Assembly (NCBI RefSeq): GCF_000019785.1
Contig: NC_010524.1
Location: forward strand, 1,922,001-1,986,000
Source of the DNA: Leptothrix cholodnii SP-6
GTDB taxonomy: Bacteria; Pseudomonadota; Gammaproteobacteria; Burkholderiales; Burkholderiaceae_C
Direction: 5' to 3'
DNA length: 64,000 nucleotides
Of this stretch, positions 43,646 to 52,549 are shown one piece after another. Under the pieces are notes generated by a model. That model was not told the DNA's origin. It worked only from the letters and a program-made list of their open reading frames with translations, and did not search any database. Positions within the stretch are counted from its first letter, which is position 1. Every line of letters begins with the position of its first letter. The position numbers and the translations under genes were made by a program.

Positions 43646-44926
43646 ATGAAGCATGTGATCCTGGGCGCAGGCCCGGCCGGCGTGATCGCCGCTGAAACCA
43701 TCCGCAAGCACGCGCCGAACGACGAGATCATCGTGATCGGCGACGAGCCCGAGGCGCCGTACTCGCGCATGGCGATCCCCTACCTGCTGATCGGCAAGGT
43801 GGGCGAGGAGGGCACGCACCTGCGCCATGGCGAGAACCACTACGAAAAGCTCGGCATCACGCTCAAGCGCGGCCGCGCCAGCAAGGTGGACACCCAGGCG
43901 CGCCAGGTGCTGCTGGAGGACGGCAGCGCCGAATCCTTCGACAAGCTGCTGATCGCCACCGGCTCGTCGCCGGCCACGCCGCCGATTCCCGGCATCCAGG
44001 GCCCGGGCGTGCATCCGTGCTGGACGCTCGAAGACGCCCGCGCCATCGCCGCGCTGGCCCAGCCCGGCGCGCGCGTGCTGCAGCTGGGCGCCGGCTTCAT
44101 CGGCTGCATCATCATGGAGGCGCTGGCGATGCGCGGCGTCCAGCTCAGCGTGGTCGAGATGGGCGACCGCATGGTGCCGCGCATGATGGGCCCGACGGCG
44201 GGCGGCATGATCAAGGACTGGTGCGTCGCCAAGGGCGTGTCGGTCCATACCGGCGCCCGCGTCGAGGCGATCGACCGGCCCGATGCATCGGCTGCAGCGG
44301 GCTGCGCGCCGATGTCGGTGCGCCTGTCCACCGGCGAACGCCTCGATGCCGATCTGGTCATCAGCGCCACCGGCGTGCGGCCCAACATCGGCTTCCTCGA
44401 GAACTCCGGAATCATCTGCCTGGTCGGCGTGCTGACCGACGAGCACCTGCAGACCAACGTGCCAGGCATCTACGCCGCGGGCGACTGCGCCGAGGCCTTC
44501 GACAAGGTCAGCGGCACCACCATCGTCAGCGCCATCCAGCCCAACGCGGCCGAGCAGGCGCGGGTGGCGGCGCTCAACATGGTCGGCAAGACCATCGAGC
44601 TCAAGGGCGTGACGCAGATCAACGTGCTCGACACGCTGGGCATGATCTCGGCCAGCTTCGGCAAGTGGGACGGTGTGCCCGGTGGCCAGCATGTCGAGCT
44701 GACCGACCGCGAGGCCGGCCGCCACCTGAGCCTGCAGTTCAGCGGTGATCAGCTGGTGGGCTGCAACTCGATCGGCTGGACGAATCACGTCGGCGTGATG
44801 CGCGGCCTGGTCGAAGGCCAGGTGCGTCTGGGCGAGTGGAAGGACAAGCTGCTCGAAGACCCGACCCTGCTGATGGCCGCCTACCTGGCCAGCGCGCAGG
44901 CCCAGCATGAACACGCCCATGTCTGA
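43646..44926 (+). CDS. aorC: FAD/NAD(P)-dependent oxidoreductase subunit of aldehyde oxidoreductase
   Basis: A 426-residue pyridine-nucleotide-disulfide-type flavoprotein. FAD motif VILGAGPAGVIAAETI at residue 3, second Rossmann VLQLGAGFIGCIIMEAL at about 150, and the FAD-closing ATGVRPNIGF and GIYAAGDCAEA. In Aromatoleum AOR this subunit transfers electrons to and from NAD+. The ATG at 43646 is preferred over an in-frame TTG at 43622 inside the terminator. Downstream gene starts 53 bases later. Confidence 0.88.
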   Translation: MKHVILGAGPAGVIAAETIRKHAPNDEIIVIGDEPEAPYSRMAIPYLLIGKVGEEGTHLRHGENHYEKLGITLKRGRASKVDTQARQVLLEDGSAESFDKLLIATGSSPATPPIPGIQGPGVHPCWTLEDARAIAALAQPGARVLQLGAGFIGCIIMEALAMRGVQLSVVEMGDRMVPRMMGPTAGGMIKDWCVAKGVSVHTGARVEAIDRPDASAAAGCAPMSVRLSTGERLDADLVISATGVRPNIGFLENSGIICLVGVLTDEHLQTNVPGIYAAGDCAEAFDKVSGTTIVSAIQPNAAEQARVAALNMVGKTIELKGVTQINVLDTLGMISASFGKWDGVPGGQHVELTDREAGRHLSLQFSGDQLVGCNSIGWTNHVGVMRGLVEGQVRLGEWKDKLLEDPTLLMAAYLASAQAQHEHAHV

Positions 44927-44940
44927 CGCAGTGGCCCTTG

Positions 44941-44962
44941 ACGCCCGCCGGTCGGGCGTTTT
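44941..44962 (+). terminator. Short terminator-like hairpin before the MoaD-like gene
   Basis: ACGCCCG pairs with CGGGCGT (44941-44947, 44953-44959; loop CCGGT), followed by TTTT. It lies 17 bases before the next start, the same arrangement as the terminator before aorC. Confidence 0.55.
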
Positions 44963-44978
44963 GAGCGAGCATCGTCCC

Positions 44979-45233
44979 ATGCAGATCACCTTCAAGCTCT
45001 ACGCCAGCCTGACCGACTACCTGCCGGCCGAGCGCCGTCTGGGCAACCGAATGCCGCTCGAGGTGGCGCCCGGATCGACCATCGCCCAGGTCATCGAGCC
45101 GTTCTCGTTGCCCATGAGCCTGGTGCACCTGGTGCTGATCAACGGCGTCTTCGTGCCGCCGGGCGAGCGCGCCACACGCACCCTGGTCGAAGGCGACGTG
45201 CTCGCCATCTGGCCCCCGATCGCGGGCGGCTGA
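44979..45233 (+). CDS. MoaD/ThiS-family sulfur-carrier protein
   Basis: An 84-residue ubiquitin-like protein ending in Gly-Gly (PPIAGG), the tail required for adenylation and thiocarboxylation. Segments MQITFKLYASLTDYLPAE and HLVLINGVFVPPG fit MoaD. Such genes travel with AOR operons and are presumed to supply sulfur for the pyranopterin. A start at 44907 within the flavoprotein gene would add 24 residues and is less likely, since the extension lacks homology and includes the hairpin. Confidence 0.85.
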   Translation: MQITFKLYASLTDYLPAERRLGNRMPLEVAPGSTIAQVIEPFSLPMSLVHLVLINGVFVPPGERATRTLVEGDVLAIWPPIAGG

Positions 45234-45536
45234 ATGCAGAGCGGCTACCCCGCCAGCTTCACCCGCGAACAGGGTTTCAGCGAGGCCGACTGGCTGTCGT
45301 GCCTGCCGGGCGCGGTGCGGGGTCGTCCTTGGCGCCGCCCGCGCGACGGCCGGGCGGAGGTCGACATCGACGACGGCCGCCTGCATCTGGCGTGGCAGCC
45401 GCTGGCGCCGCGCCAGATCGCGCTGATCCGCATCCCGCGGATGGCGGTGAGCTACCGCTTCGAGGGCGTCGGCGACGATGCCCGCGAGGCCTTCATGAAG
45501 TATTTCGACCTGTTCATGCAGCGCGGCGGCGGCTGA
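45234..45536 (+). CDS. Hypothetical small protein of the aor operon
   Basis: A 100-residue protein starting immediately after the MoaD-like stop (TGAATG). It has a basic centre (GRPWRRPRDGRAEVDIDDG), a beta-rich segment and a helical end (GDDAREAFMKYFDLFMQRGG). I recognise no domain. The tight coupling suggests a maturation or assembly role for the tungsten enzyme. Confidence 0.7.
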   Translation: MQSGYPASFTREQGFSEADWLSCLPGAVRGRPWRRPRDGRAEVDIDDGRLHLAWQPLAPRQIALIRIPRMAVSYRFEGVGDDAREAFMKYFDLFMQRGGG

Positions 45537-45562
45537 GCCGGCTGCCCTGCGCCCGATCGACC

Positions 45563-45856
45563 TCAGCCGACCTTCGCCAGGATCTGCTGCATGTCTTCGC
45601 GGCTGAAGGCGCGCAGCGTCTGGGTGCGCACATTGCCCTGCATGCCGACGGCCAGACCGAACGCGGTCATGGCCTGCTCGTCCTTGGCCTCGAAGGTCAC
45701 CACCAGGTCGTAGTTGCCCTGGGTCCAGAGGATGCTCTTCATCTCGACGCCGAGCTTGCGCCCGGCGGCCTGCACCGCTTCGGCGCGATGCACGGATTCC
45801 TTGATGTTGCGGATGCCCTGGTCGGTGAAGGTGCAGAGGCAGACATACGTGGCCAT
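45563..45856 (-). CDS. GYD-domain protein
   Basis: A 97-residue small protein of the GYD family (Dabb-like fold): MATYVCLCTFTDQGIRNIKE, AEAVQAAGRKLGVEMKSILW, GNYDLVVTFEAKDEQAMTAF. Function of the family is not known. ATG at 45854-45856 with AAGGAG upstream. It is convergent with the aor operon and lies between it and the regulator gene. Confidence 0.85.
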   Translation of the reverse strand: MATYVCLCTFTDQGIRNIKESVHRAEAVQAAGRKLGVEMKSILWTQGNYDLVVTFEAKDEQAMTAFGLAVGMQGNVRTQTLRAFSREDMQQILAKVG

Positions 45857-46059
45857 GACCGTACTCCTTGGGTAGGCGGCGCGACACCATCGGCCGCAGC
45901 CGGGATGGCGACCGTATGCCATGCCCGCGGGGGTGTCAACGCGGCCCCGGCGCCCGACCCGTACGCCATCGGGGTTGTTGGCGTGGTCCTGCCGGGAACC
46001 ATCGGGGGCCGGGCCCGATTCGGTTAACGTCAGCAGCCAGATCCCATCGATTGCATCTC

Positions 46060-47220
46060 ATGAAAGCCCGCGGCGTCCACCTCCAGTACAGCTTCCAGCC
46101 CGAGGGCCAGCGCGGCGCCGAGGTCCAGAACCCCTTGTTCGACCTGCTGTGGGCGGTGCGCGAGCACGGTTCGATCCAGCACGCGGCCAAGGCGATGGGT
46201 GCGTCGTACCGGCATGTCTGGGGTGCGCTCAAGCAGTGGGAAGAGGTCATGGGCGAGCCGCTCGTCACCTGGACGCAGGGCCAGCCCTCACGCCTGACGC
46301 CGTTCGCCGACCGCCTGCTGTGGGCCGAAACCCGCGCCCGCACCCGCCTGACGCCGCACATCGAGGCGCTGAGGGCCGAACTCGAGCGGGTGCTGGCCGA
46401 AGCGCTCGACGGCAGCCAGCACGTGCTGCCGATCTACGCCAGCCACGACCTGGCGCTGCCGCTGCTGCGCGATCTGGCCAGCCAGCAGCAGCGCCTGCAC
46501 ATCGAACTGCGCTTTGCCGGCAGCGTCGACGCCCTGCGCGCGCTGGCCGAGGGCCGCTGCCTGGTGGCCGGTTTCCACGTGCCGCCGCTGCAGGGCGGCG
46601 CGCGGGTGTTTGCGCAGGCGCTCAAGCCACTGCTCAAGCCGGGACGCCACAAGCTGATCGCGTTCAGCCGGCGCGCCCAGGGTCTGATGGTGGCCAAGGG
46701 CAATCCGCTGCAGTTGCGCACGGTGGCCGATCTGGCTGCGTCGGTTGACGGCGTCAGGCGCCCGGTGCGCTTCATCGCGCGCCAGGCCGGCTCGGGCACC
46801 CGGCTGCTGATGGATCACCTGCTGCAGCAGCATGGCATCGCGCCCGAGGCGATCACCGGCTACACGAGCCCGCCCGAGGACAGCCACATGGCGGTGGCCG
46901 CGGCCATCGCCAGCGGGGTGGGCGATGCCGGCATGGGGCTGGCCGCGGCGGCGCAGGCCTTCGGGCTCGATTTCGTGCCGGTGATGGACGAGGACTATTT
47001 CCTGGTCTGCCTGAAGGACGCCCTCGAACACCCCGCCGTGCTCAAGCTGCGCGAGGTGCTGGCCGGCGCCGACTGGCATCAGGCGGTTGCCACGCTGCCG
47101 GGCTACAGCGGTGCCCGCAGTGGCGAGGTGCTGTCGCTGACCGGCGCGCTGCCGTGGTGGAACTTCCGCCATCCCAAACACCTGCCCGCGGGCGCGGCCG
47201 AGCACCTGCCGGCCGGCTGA
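46060..47220 (+). CDS. ModE-like one-component regulator with molybdate/tungstate-type binding domain
   Basis: A 386-residue regulator. An N-terminal winged helix-turn-helix (about 20-90, NPLFDLLWAVREHGSIQHAA, ASYRHVWGALKQWEEVMG) matches ModE/LysR-type domains. The rest (about 115-350) is a type II periplasmic-binding-protein-like domain of the PBP_like class: HVLPIYASHDLALPLLRDLA, RRPVRFIARQAGSGTRLLMD, DSHMAVAAAIASGVGDAGMG. Similar proteins sit next to AOR or Mo/W transporter genes. It is the natural candidate for binding the TATG-N10-CATA sites. Start ATG at 46060. Confidence 0.85.
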   Translation: MKARGVHLQYSFQPEGQRGAEVQNPLFDLLWAVREHGSIQHAAKAMGASYRHVWGALKQWEEVMGEPLVTWTQGQPSRLTPFADRLLWAETRARTRLTPHIEALRAELERVLAEALDGSQHVLPIYASHDLALPLLRDLASQQQRLHIELRFAGSVDALRALAEGRCLVAGFHVPPLQGGARVFAQALKPLLKPGRHKLIAFSRRAQGLMVAKGNPLQLRTVADLAASVDGVRRPVRFIARQAGSGTRLLMDHLLQQHGIAPEAITGYTSPPEDSHMAVAAAIASGVGDAGMGLAAAAQAFGLDFVPVMDEDYFLVCLKDALEHPAVLKLREVLAGADWHQAVATLPGYSGARSGEVLSLTGALPWWNFRHPKHLPAGAAEHLPAG

Positions 47221-47289
47221 CCCGCAGGCTTCGGCGTTGCCGTTCGCCCCTGCCGTGGTTGATTTCTCGTCTTCTGCGCATTTCTGGTC

Positions 47290-47314
47290 GCCCGGGCAGG
47301 GTTCATGCCTGGGT
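47290..47314 (+). repeat. Stem-loop after the regulator gene, near copy of 27282-27306
   Basis: CCCGGGCA (47291-47298) can pair with TGCCTGGG (47306-47313) with one G-U. About 19 of 25 bases match the hairpin after rlmJ. Both follow plus-strand genes. Otherwise the 187-bp gap before the GGDEF gene shows no clear feature. Confidence 0.4.
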
Positions 47315-47407
47315 CGGGTGCGTGCTGGTCGACATTGCGGAGTCGGTCGATCGAGGGCCGCTTGCAGGGATCATCGCGTGGCAGATCATGGGTAAAGGCG
47401 TCGTTTC

Positions 47408-50400
47408 ATGTTGACTTTGCTGGTGCGCCTGGTGGGCAGGCTCAGCGTCGGCCGCAAGCTGATGCTGATCTATCTGCTCGACCTCAGCTCGGTGCTGTAC
47501 GTGGCGGGCATCCTGATCGACGAGAAGTTCATCGCCATCGACTTCGCGCGCAAGGAACTCGCCGGCAGCGCCTACGTGCGGGTCGTGGCCGATGCGCTGG
47601 TCGACGTGGCCGGTGCCGGGCAGCCGCCGTCGACGGCAGCGCCGGCGCTGCCGACGGCCACCCACCTGCAGCGCCTGGCCGAACAGGCCCGTGCGCAGGA
47701 CGCCGGCATGCGCAGCGCCGAGGTTTCGGCGCCGCTGGCCGACGCCATCACGCGCTGGGCCGAACCCGCCGCAGGCCGGCCGCGGGCCACGGTCGACGAG
47801 GTGCTGCGCCGCGGCCAGGACCTGCTGACGCGGGTGGGCAACCAGTCGAACCTGATCCTCGACCCCGATCTGGACAGCTACTACAGCATGTCGATCGTGG
47901 TCCTGCGCCTGCCCGAGCTGCTGCAGGTGGTGCACGGCATCGCCCACCACGCCGAAACCGGGGTCGGCCGCGACGCACGCAGCGTCTACCTGGTGCTCGA
48001 AGGCCGGCTCGATGCGATCGCGCAAGGGCTCGAGTCCGACCACGCCGAGGCCTTTGCGGCCGGCAGCCCGGCATTGAAGGCGGCGCTGTCGCCAGGCCAT
48101 GCCGAGCTGAATCGGCGCATCGAGCAGTTCCGGCTGCAGTCGCGGGCCTGGGTCGACGCCGGCATGGGCGTGCACGGCCAGGCGGCGATGCGGGTGGCCG
48201 AGGGCGAACTGCTGCGGGCCTTGAAGGCCTCGTGGCTCGACACCAGCCAGGCGCTCGACGGCCTGCTGCTGCAGCGTGTCGACCGGCTCTATGCGCGCAT
48301 GTGGCTGCACCTGGGCACGGCGCTGTTCCTGCTGCTGTGCGTGCTGGCGGTGGTCAGCTTCGTGGCCGGCCAGATCGCCCGGCCGCTCAAGCGCCTGTCG
48401 ACCGTGGCCGACACCGTGCGGCGCACCGGCGACCACGGCCAGCGCGTGGACTGGCAGAGCTCCGACGAGATCGGCCGGCTGGTCGACGCCTTCCACGACA
48501 TGCTCAGCCAGCTCGAGACCGAGCGCGATCGCCAGAAGGAGATGGCCGCCCGCGAGCGCGCCGCCGAGGCCCAGCGCAGTCTGCTCGAGGCCATGCCGGT
48601 GCCGCTGATGGTGACGGCGGTGCCCGGCCACGAGGTGCTGCACGCCAACGCGCCGGCGCGGCTGTGGATCGGCGAGCGGCTGGCCGATCCGTGGGCGCTC
48701 GGGCTCGATTCGCACGTGCGAGCGCGCTTTTTCCAGCAGTTGCAGGACCGCGACGCGGTCGACGAGTTCGAGGTCCACTGGCGCGGCCCGACCGAGGCCG
48801 TCTGGGCGGTGCTGTCGGCGCGGCGCATCGTCTTCCAGGGGCGCGACGCGGTGCTCACCACGCTGGCGCCGATCAACCACCTCAAGCAGCTCGAGCAGCG
48901 GCTCGAGCTCTGGGCCAAGGTGTTCGAGACCTCGTCGGAGGGCATCTTCATCGTCGACGCCCAGCAGCGCATCCTGACCGCCAACTGGGCGCTCACGCGC
49001 AGCACCGGCCACGACCTGATCGAGCTGATGGGTGGCGATCCGGCCGAACTGCTGGCCGGCGCCGACGCCCGCCAGACCTGGCAGTCGCTGGTCGAGCGGG
49101 TGCAGACACGCGGCAGCTGGCAGGGCGAGGTGCGTATCTGCCGCCGCGCCGGTGGCGACTACCCGGCCTGGCTGCTGGCCAACGCGGTGCGCGACCGCGC
49201 CGGCCATGTCTCGCACTGGGTTTGCACCTCGATCGACATCACCGACCGCAAGGAAAGCGAGCGGCGCATCCGTTTCCTGGCCGAACACGACGTGCTGACC
49301 GAGCTGCCCAACCGCGCGCTGTGCATCGAGCGCCTGCGCCTGGCGCTGCAGCAGGCCCGGCGCACGGGGCAGAAGGTGGCCGTGCTGTTCATCGACCTCG
49401 ACCGCTTCAAGAACATCAACGATTCGCTCGGCCACCACGTCGGCGACGGCCTGCTGCGCTCGGTGGCGCAGCGCCTGGTCGACGGCGTGCGCGCCGGCGA
49501 CACCGTCAGCCGCCTGGGCGGTGACGAGTTCGTGGTGGTGCTCAACGGCCTGGCCGACATCGAGGAGGTCGCGCACGTGGTCGAGCAGCGTCTGATCCCG
49601 CGCGTGCGCCAGCCGCACGGCGTGCAGGGCGCGGAGATCCACGTGTCGTGCAGCGTGGGCATCTCGGTCTTCCCGGACGACGCCCAGGACATCGACGAGC
49701 TGATGCGCCAGGCCGACGTGGCGATGTACCAGGCCAAGGCGCAGGGCCGCAACGGCGCACAGTTCTTCACCGCCGAGATGAACCAGCGCGCGCAGGCGCG
49801 CCTGATGGTCGAGAACCACCTGCGCAGCGCCGTGGCGCAGGGCCAACTGTCGCTGCACTACCAGCCGCGCATCCATGTGGCCGACGGCCGGGTGGCGGGG
49901 GTCGAGGGGCTGCTGCGCTGGCACAGCCCGGAGCTGGGTCATGTGCCGCCGGACCGCTTCATCCCGGTGGCCGAGGAGACCGGCCTGATCATCGAGATCG
50001 GCGCCTGGGTGATCGAGGCCGCCTGCGCCCAGATCGAGCGCTGGCGCGGCCAGGGGCTGCAGGAGGTGGCGGTGTCGATCAACCTGTCGGCGCTGCAACT
50101 GCGCGACCCCGGCCTGCTCGACGTGCTGCGCGCCAGCCTCGAACGCCACGCCGTGCCGCCCGGTCAGCTCGAACTGGAGCTGACCGAGTCGATCCTGATG
50201 GACCAGGTCGATGCCCACCTGGTCACCTTGCACGCCTTGCGCGAACTGGGGCTGCGCCTGTCGATCGATGATTTCGGCACCGGCTATTCGAGCCTGAACT
50301 ACCTCACGCGCTTCCCGATCGACCAGCTCAAGATCGACCGCTCCTTCGTGCGCGACATGCTCGACGACCCACGTGACCTCGCCATCATCAAGGCCATCAT

Positions 50401-50617
50401 CGGCCTGGGCCACACGCTGGGGTTGAAGGTGGTGGCCGAAGGCGTCGAGCGCGAACTCGAGGTGCAGGCGCTGCGCGCAGCCGGCTGCGACGAGCTGCAG
50501 GGTTACCACTTTGCCCGGCCGATGGCGGCCGACACCGCCACCGCCTGGCTGCTGGACTGGATCCGCCGCCAGGCGGCCGTGCGTGGCGGCAACTTGCCGG
50601 CCGAGTTTCCGGTCTGA
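47408..50617 (+). CDS. Membrane GGDEF-EAL protein (cyclic-di-GMP synthase/phosphodiesterase)
   Basis: A 1069-residue protein. Helices at about 17-38 and 297-321 enclose a periplasmic, mainly helical sensor region. HAMP follows (about 318-372), then two PAS-like domains (about 385-480 and 500-620). The GGDEF domain (about 635-795) has an intact RLGGDEFVVVL active site. The EAL domain (about 810-1055) begins VEGLLRW, a variant of EALLRW that keeps Glu and Leu, and contains DDFGTGYSSLNYL and EGVEREL. Both activities are therefore possible. An inhibitory I-site (RxxD before GGDEF) reads DGVRAGDT, with RAGD present. Confidence 0.93.
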   Translation: MLTLLVRLVGRLSVGRKLMLIYLLDLSSVLYVAGILIDEKFIAIDFARKELAGSAYVRVVADALVDVAGAGQPPSTAAPALPTATHLQRLAEQARAQDAGMRSAEVSAPLADAITRWAEPAAGRPRATVDEVLRRGQDLLTRVGNQSNLILDPDLDSYYSMSIVVLRLPELLQVVHGIAHHAETGVGRDARSVYLVLEGRLDAIAQGLESDHAEAFAAGSPALKAALSPGHAELNRRIEQFRLQSRAWVDAGMGVHGQAAMRVAEGELLRALKASWLDTSQALDGLLLQRVDRLYARMWLHLGTALFLLLCVLAVVSFVAGQIARPLKRLSTVADTVRRTGDHGQRVDWQSSDEIGRLVDAFHDMLSQLETERDRQKEMAARERAAEAQRSLLEAMPVPLMVTAVPGHEVLHANAPARLWIGERLADPWALGLDSHVRARFFQQLQDRDAVDEFEVHWRGPTEAVWAVLSARRIVFQGRDAVLTTLAPINHLKQLEQRLELWAKVFETSSEGIFIVDAQQRILTANWALTRSTGHDLIELMGGDPAELLAGADARQTWQSLVERVQTRGSWQGEVRICRRAGGDYPAWLLANAVRDRAGHVSHWVCTSIDITDRKESERRIRFLAEHDVLTELPNRALCIERLRLALQQARRTGQKVAVLFIDLDRFKNINDSLGHHVGDGLLRSVAQRLVDGVRAGDTVSRLGGDEFVVVLNGLADIEEVAHVVEQRLIPRVRQPHGVQGAEIHVSCSVGISVFPDDAQDIDELMRQADVAMYQAKAQGRNGAQFFTAEMNQRAQARLMVENHLRSAVAQGQLSLHYQPRIHVADGRVAGVEGLLRWHSPELGHVPPDRFIPVAEETGLIIEIGAWVIEAACAQIERWRGQGLQEVAVSINLSALQLRDPGLLDVLRASLERHAVPPGQLELELTESILMDQVDAHLVTLHALRELGLRLSIDDFGTGYSSLNYLTRFPIDQLKIDRSFVRDMLDDPRDLAIIKAIIGLGHTLGLKVVAEGVERELEVQALRAAGCDELQGYHFARPMAADTATAWLLDWIRRQAAVRGGNLPAEFPV

Positions 50618-50645
50618 GGCGGTGGCGCTGCCGGCCCGGCCTCGA

Positions 50646-51674
50646 TCAGCGCGGCCGGGTGGCGCTCAGCACCTGGCTCTCGTAACGCGGGTACAGGTGC
50701 ACGACGTTGCGCAGGTATTCGGTCTCGAACGCCGCCCAGCCGCGATAGAGCGCCGGCACCGGCGCTTTCAGTACCTCGTTCATCTCCCAGCCCTGGCGGG
50801 CCCAGAGGCTGAAGTTCCGGTCCAGCCACTGCAGGTAGCCGCGTGTCTGGGCGATGCCGTCCAGGCTGGCGCGCACCGGCCCGTGGCTGGGCACCAGCGT
50901 CTTCACGCCGGCGCTTTCGAGCAGCGGCTGTAGCCGGTCGAGGCTGCGCTGCCAGTCGCCGATTCGCGCATGCGGCGTGGTCGGGATGCGGTCGACGAAC
51001 ACCAGCCCGCCGACGAAGGCGACGCCGCTGCGGCGGTCGATCAGCACCAGGTCGGAGTCGGTGTGGCCGTCGAGCTCGTGCAGCGCGAACTCGCGGCTGC
51101 CGATGCGCAGCGTGCCGCCGCCCGGCGTGACCGCCACCGCCGCATCGGGCTGCAGCGCCTGCGTGCCCTTCATCCAGTCGCCACACAGGCGATAGAGGTT
51201 GGTCTCGTAGCCGGCGGCCTCGCGCGCCATGCCCGCGCCGGTCAGCGCGGTCGCGCGGCGCGGCACGTCGGCAAAGGCCTGGTTGCCGAGGAAGTAGTCG
51301 GGGTGCAGGTTCAGGTGCAGCACCTGCACCACCGGCTGCGGCGTGGTGCGCGCGATCAGCGCGCGCAGCTGCTCGCCGTAGATCCGCCCCGGTCCGGTGT
51401 TGATCACCAGCACGCCGGCATCGGTGACGATGAAGCCGGTGTTGATGATGTTGCAGCCGTTGGCGACGCTGAAATCGGCGTTCGCGCCTTCGACCACGTA
51501 GACACCGGCGCCGAGCTCGAGCGCCTTCAGGCCGTGCTCGAGCCGCTCGACATTGACGATCGGCGCCGCGGCACTCGACGGCTGTGCCTGGGCCGGCGCG
51601 CCGACGCTGCACAAGGCGAGGGCGGCGGCGCACAGGCCGGCCGTCCAGGTGGGATTGGGTGGGCGCTGTTTCAT
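50646..51674 (-). CDS. Quinoprotein relay system metallo-hydrolase (SoxH-like)
   Basis: A 342-residue secreted MBL-fold protein; signal peptide to about PAQAQP. The segments VYVVEGANADFSVANGCNII and FIVTDAGVLVINTGPG are typical of the PQQ-linked SoxH group. The metal site reads HLNLHPDYFLGN: where THxHxDH is usual, the first His is Asn and the last is Tyr. HELDGHTDSDLVLID and PSHGP retain other ligands. It overlaps the SoxYZ-like gene by four bases. The two are found together next to quinoprotein dehydrogenases and may form a thiol-based relay. Confidence 0.8.
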   Translation of the reverse strand: MKQRPPNPTWTAGLCAAALALCSVGAPAQAQPSSAAAPIVNVERLEHGLKALELGAGVYVVEGANADFSVANGCNIINTGFIVTDAGVLVINTGPGRIYGEQLRALIARTTPQPVVQVLHLNLHPDYFLGNQAFADVPRRATALTGAGMAREAAGYETNLYRLCGDWMKGTQALQPDAAVAVTPGGGTLRIGSREFALHELDGHTDSDLVLIDRRSGVAFVGGLVFVDRIPTTPHARIGDWQRSLDRLQPLLESAGVKTLVPSHGPVRASLDGIAQTRGYLQWLDRNFSLWARQGWEMNEVLKAPVPALYRGWAAFETEYLRNVVHLYPRYESQVLSATRPR

Positions 51675-52516
51675 TCGATGCGGCTGTCGATGCGGTTGCC
51701 GTTGTTGTCCACGCCGACCAGGCGCAGCACGCCGGCCGGGCGGGTGGCGAAGTCGAACGAGAACACCGGGTTCTCGCTCACCGGCTCGAAGGTCTGCAGC
51801 CGCAGCAGCTCGCGGTCGTTGCCGTCGCGCAGCGTCAGCCGGCTGAGGTAGAAGGCCGGGATGCCGCCGACCAGGCCGGTGTCCATCGGGTGCATCACGC
51901 GCAGCCGCACGCGCGTCGGTGCCAGCGCCTGGGTGACTGCGCTGGGCTCGGCCTTGTCGACCGCCGGGCTGCTGTCGAACACCCGCGCGCTGACGATGCC
52001 CAGCGTCTGCGACCAGCTGCCGTCCTTGCGCGTCGCACCCGACGCCGTGCAGCCGCCGCCCGACGAATCGACCCACGCGCCGCCCACATGCCAGCGCCCG
52101 TCGGCCGTTCGCACCGCCGCCCGCACGGGGCTGGCCTGTTCGAGCTTGAAACGGAACGCCACCCGCGGCAGCGCGCCCATCGGCTGGTACTCGAGCACCT
52201 TGCGGATCGGGTTGCGGTCGACCAGCACGACGATGCGCTGGATCTGGTCGAGCCCCTCGACCGACACCGAGATCGGCACGTTCATCGGGTCTTCGGCAAA
52301 CGCCGGGCCGCTGACCTTGACGCGCGGGTCGAACACCACCGGCTCGCCGCCGAGGAACTCGCGCCGCATGTCGACCCAGGGGTGCGACTGGTAGGGATCG
52401 CCTTCGAAGGGGTCGGCGGTGGCGATCGTCGGCGTCGCCGTGGCCGCCGCGGCCGGGCCGATGCTGGCGAGCAGCAGCGTTGCAACCAGCGCGGCGCGAC
52501 GAGACAGGGGTGTCAT
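51671..52516 (-). CDS. Quinoprotein dehydrogenase-associated SoxYZ-like carrier
   Basis: A 281-residue secreted protein fusing SoxY-like and SoxZ-like halves. Signal to about AAAATA. The N-half ends in SSGGGCTASG, whose Cys within a Gly-rich loop corresponds to the swinging-arm Cys of SoxY, though it is internal rather than C-terminal. The C-half (VRLRVMHPMDTGL... NPVFSFDF) resembles SoxZ. It partners the SoxH-like protein. The cargo is unknown. Confidence 0.82.
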   Translation of the reverse strand: MTPLSRRAALVATLLLASIGPAAAATATPTIATADPFEGDPYQSHPWVDMRREFLGGEPVVFDPRVKVSGPAFAEDPMNVPISVSVEGLDQIQRIVVLVDRNPIRKVLEYQPMGALPRVAFRFKLEQASPVRAAVRTADGRWHVGGAWVDSSGGGCTASGATRKDGSWSQTLGIVSARVFDSSPAVDKAEPSAVTQALAPTRVRLRVMHPMDTGLVGGIPAFYLSRLTLRDGNDRELLRLQTFEPVSENPVFSFDFATRPAGVLRLVGVDNNGNRIDSRIE

Positions 52517-52549
52517 GGGCAGGTGTCCTTGGGTGGCGACGTCGGGGCG

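Noticed and set aside
47303..50509. Over 1000 codons open antisense to the GGDEF-EAL gene
   Set aside because: High GC makes antisense frames open; the composition is typical shadow sequence, whereas the plus strand has complete GGDEF and EAL motifs.
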